Source: Caulobacteraceae bacterium | GTDB taxonomy: Bacteria; Pseudomonadota; Alphaproteobacteria; Caulobacterales; Caulobacteraceae | Length of the DNA: 5,705 nucleotides | NCBI GenBank assembly: GCA_947452665.1 | Contig: CANGEH010000155.1 | Location: forward strand, 1-5,705 | Direction: 5' to 3' | Part shown: piece after piece, positions 5,288 to 5,705 of the stretch | How the letters are laid out: the number at the start of each line of letters is the position of its first letter | Numbering within the stretch: the first letter of the stretch is position 1 | Translations under genes and position numbers: made by a program | The notes under the pieces: model-generated | Database searches by the model: none | Told to the model about the DNA's origin: nothing | The model's input: only the letters and a program-made list of their open reading frames with translations

Positions 5288-5705
5288 TTAGTCAGCCGCC
5301 TGACGCAGGGCGCTGGCGCGGATTTTTTCGCTCTCGGACTTGAGCTGACCGCAGGCCGCCAAGATATCGCGGCCCCGCGGCGTGCGGATCGGTGAGGCAT
5401 AACCGGCCTTATTGATCACAGCGGCAAATTTCTCAATCGTCGCCCAATCCGAGCATTCATAAGGCGAGCCAGGCCAGGGATTAAACGGGATCAAGTTAAT
5501 CTTGGCAGGCAAGCCGCGCACCAATTGTACCAGGGCTCTTGCATCGGCCAGGCTGTCATTAATCCCCTTGAGCATGACATATTCAAACGTCACCCGCCTG
5601 GCATTGGACAGGCCCGGATAGGCCTTAATCGCCGCCATCAGTTCGGCAATCGGATATTTGCGGTTCAGCGGCACCAGGGTGTCGCGCAATTCGTCATGGG
5701 TCGCG
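5288..5705 (-). CDS. rlmN: Dual-specificity RNA methyltransferase RlmN, C-terminal part (5' end outside window)
   Basis: A radical-SAM enzyme that methylates C2 of adenine 2503 in 23S rRNA and of adenine 37 in some tRNAs, in the cytoplasm. About 138 C-terminal residues are visible; the frame runs off the right edge, so the N-terminal domain and the radical-SAM CxxxCxxC cluster motif are outside the window. Visible hallmarks are the THDELRDTLVPLNRKYPI segment, RVTFEYVMLKGIND, KINLIPFNPWPGSPY and RTPRGRDILAACGQL. The cysteine of AACGQL (codon 5351-5353) is the counterpart of E. coli Cys355, which forms the methyl-protein adduct; its presence with GQL, together with the DELRD segment, fits RlmN. 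The resistance enzyme Cfr is related but unlikely here. The stop is TAA at 5288-5290. It appears to be the first visible gene of a leftward operon with the DUF350 and protease genes. Confidence 0.94.
   Translation of the reverse strand, partial: ATHDELRDTLVPLNRKYPIAELMAAIKAYPGLSNARRVTFEYVMLKGINDSLADARALVQLVRGLPAKINLIPFNPWPGSPYECSDWATIEKFAAVINKAGYASPIRTPRGRDILAACGQLKSESEKIRASALRQAAD

Overview
The window looks like an ordinary chromosomal stretch from an alphaproteobacterium. The evidence is the high-GC coding bias, the alphaproteobacterial flavour of the GpsA, RlmN and creatininase-family proteins, and the gpsA-YciI gene order that I recall as common in that class. A Caulobacterales-like lineage is possible but is only an inference. 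All eight genes are intact where they lie fully inside the window. I see no tRNA, rRNA, CRISPR array, insertion sequence or phage gene.

Left part (1-1139, + strand): the 3' part of gpsA (glycerol-3-phosphate dehydrogenase, phospholipid precursor synthesis), then a small YciI-family protein, then a small Rieske [2Fe-2S] protein. They are spaced tightly enough to be one operon. The Rieske gene has no ATG or GTG start and converges on the next gene so closely that the two stop codons share the four bases CTAG.

Middle (1136-3971): a creatininase-family metal hydrolase on the - strand and acetyl-CoA synthetase (acs) on the + strand are divergently transcribed from a compact 142-bp intergenic region. 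This region carries a plausible alphaproteobacterial promoter for the hydrolase with a perfect 10-bp palindrome in its spacer, a second overlapping palindrome, and a clear ribosome binding site that places the acs start at a GTG. Acs keeps the full set of AMP-forming synthetase motifs, the acetate-pocket residues and the acetylatable C-terminal lysine.

Right part (3989-5705, - strand): reading leftwards, the 3' part of rlmN (23S rRNA/tRNA adenine-C2 methyltransferase), a four-helix DUF350/YjfL-type membrane protein, and a membrane-anchored trypsin-like protease with a variant active-site serine motif. Gaps of 33 and 12 bases suggest co-transcription. The DUF350-protease pair is the least understood part of the window and the best candidate for something new, though nothing here amounts to a clear undescribed system.
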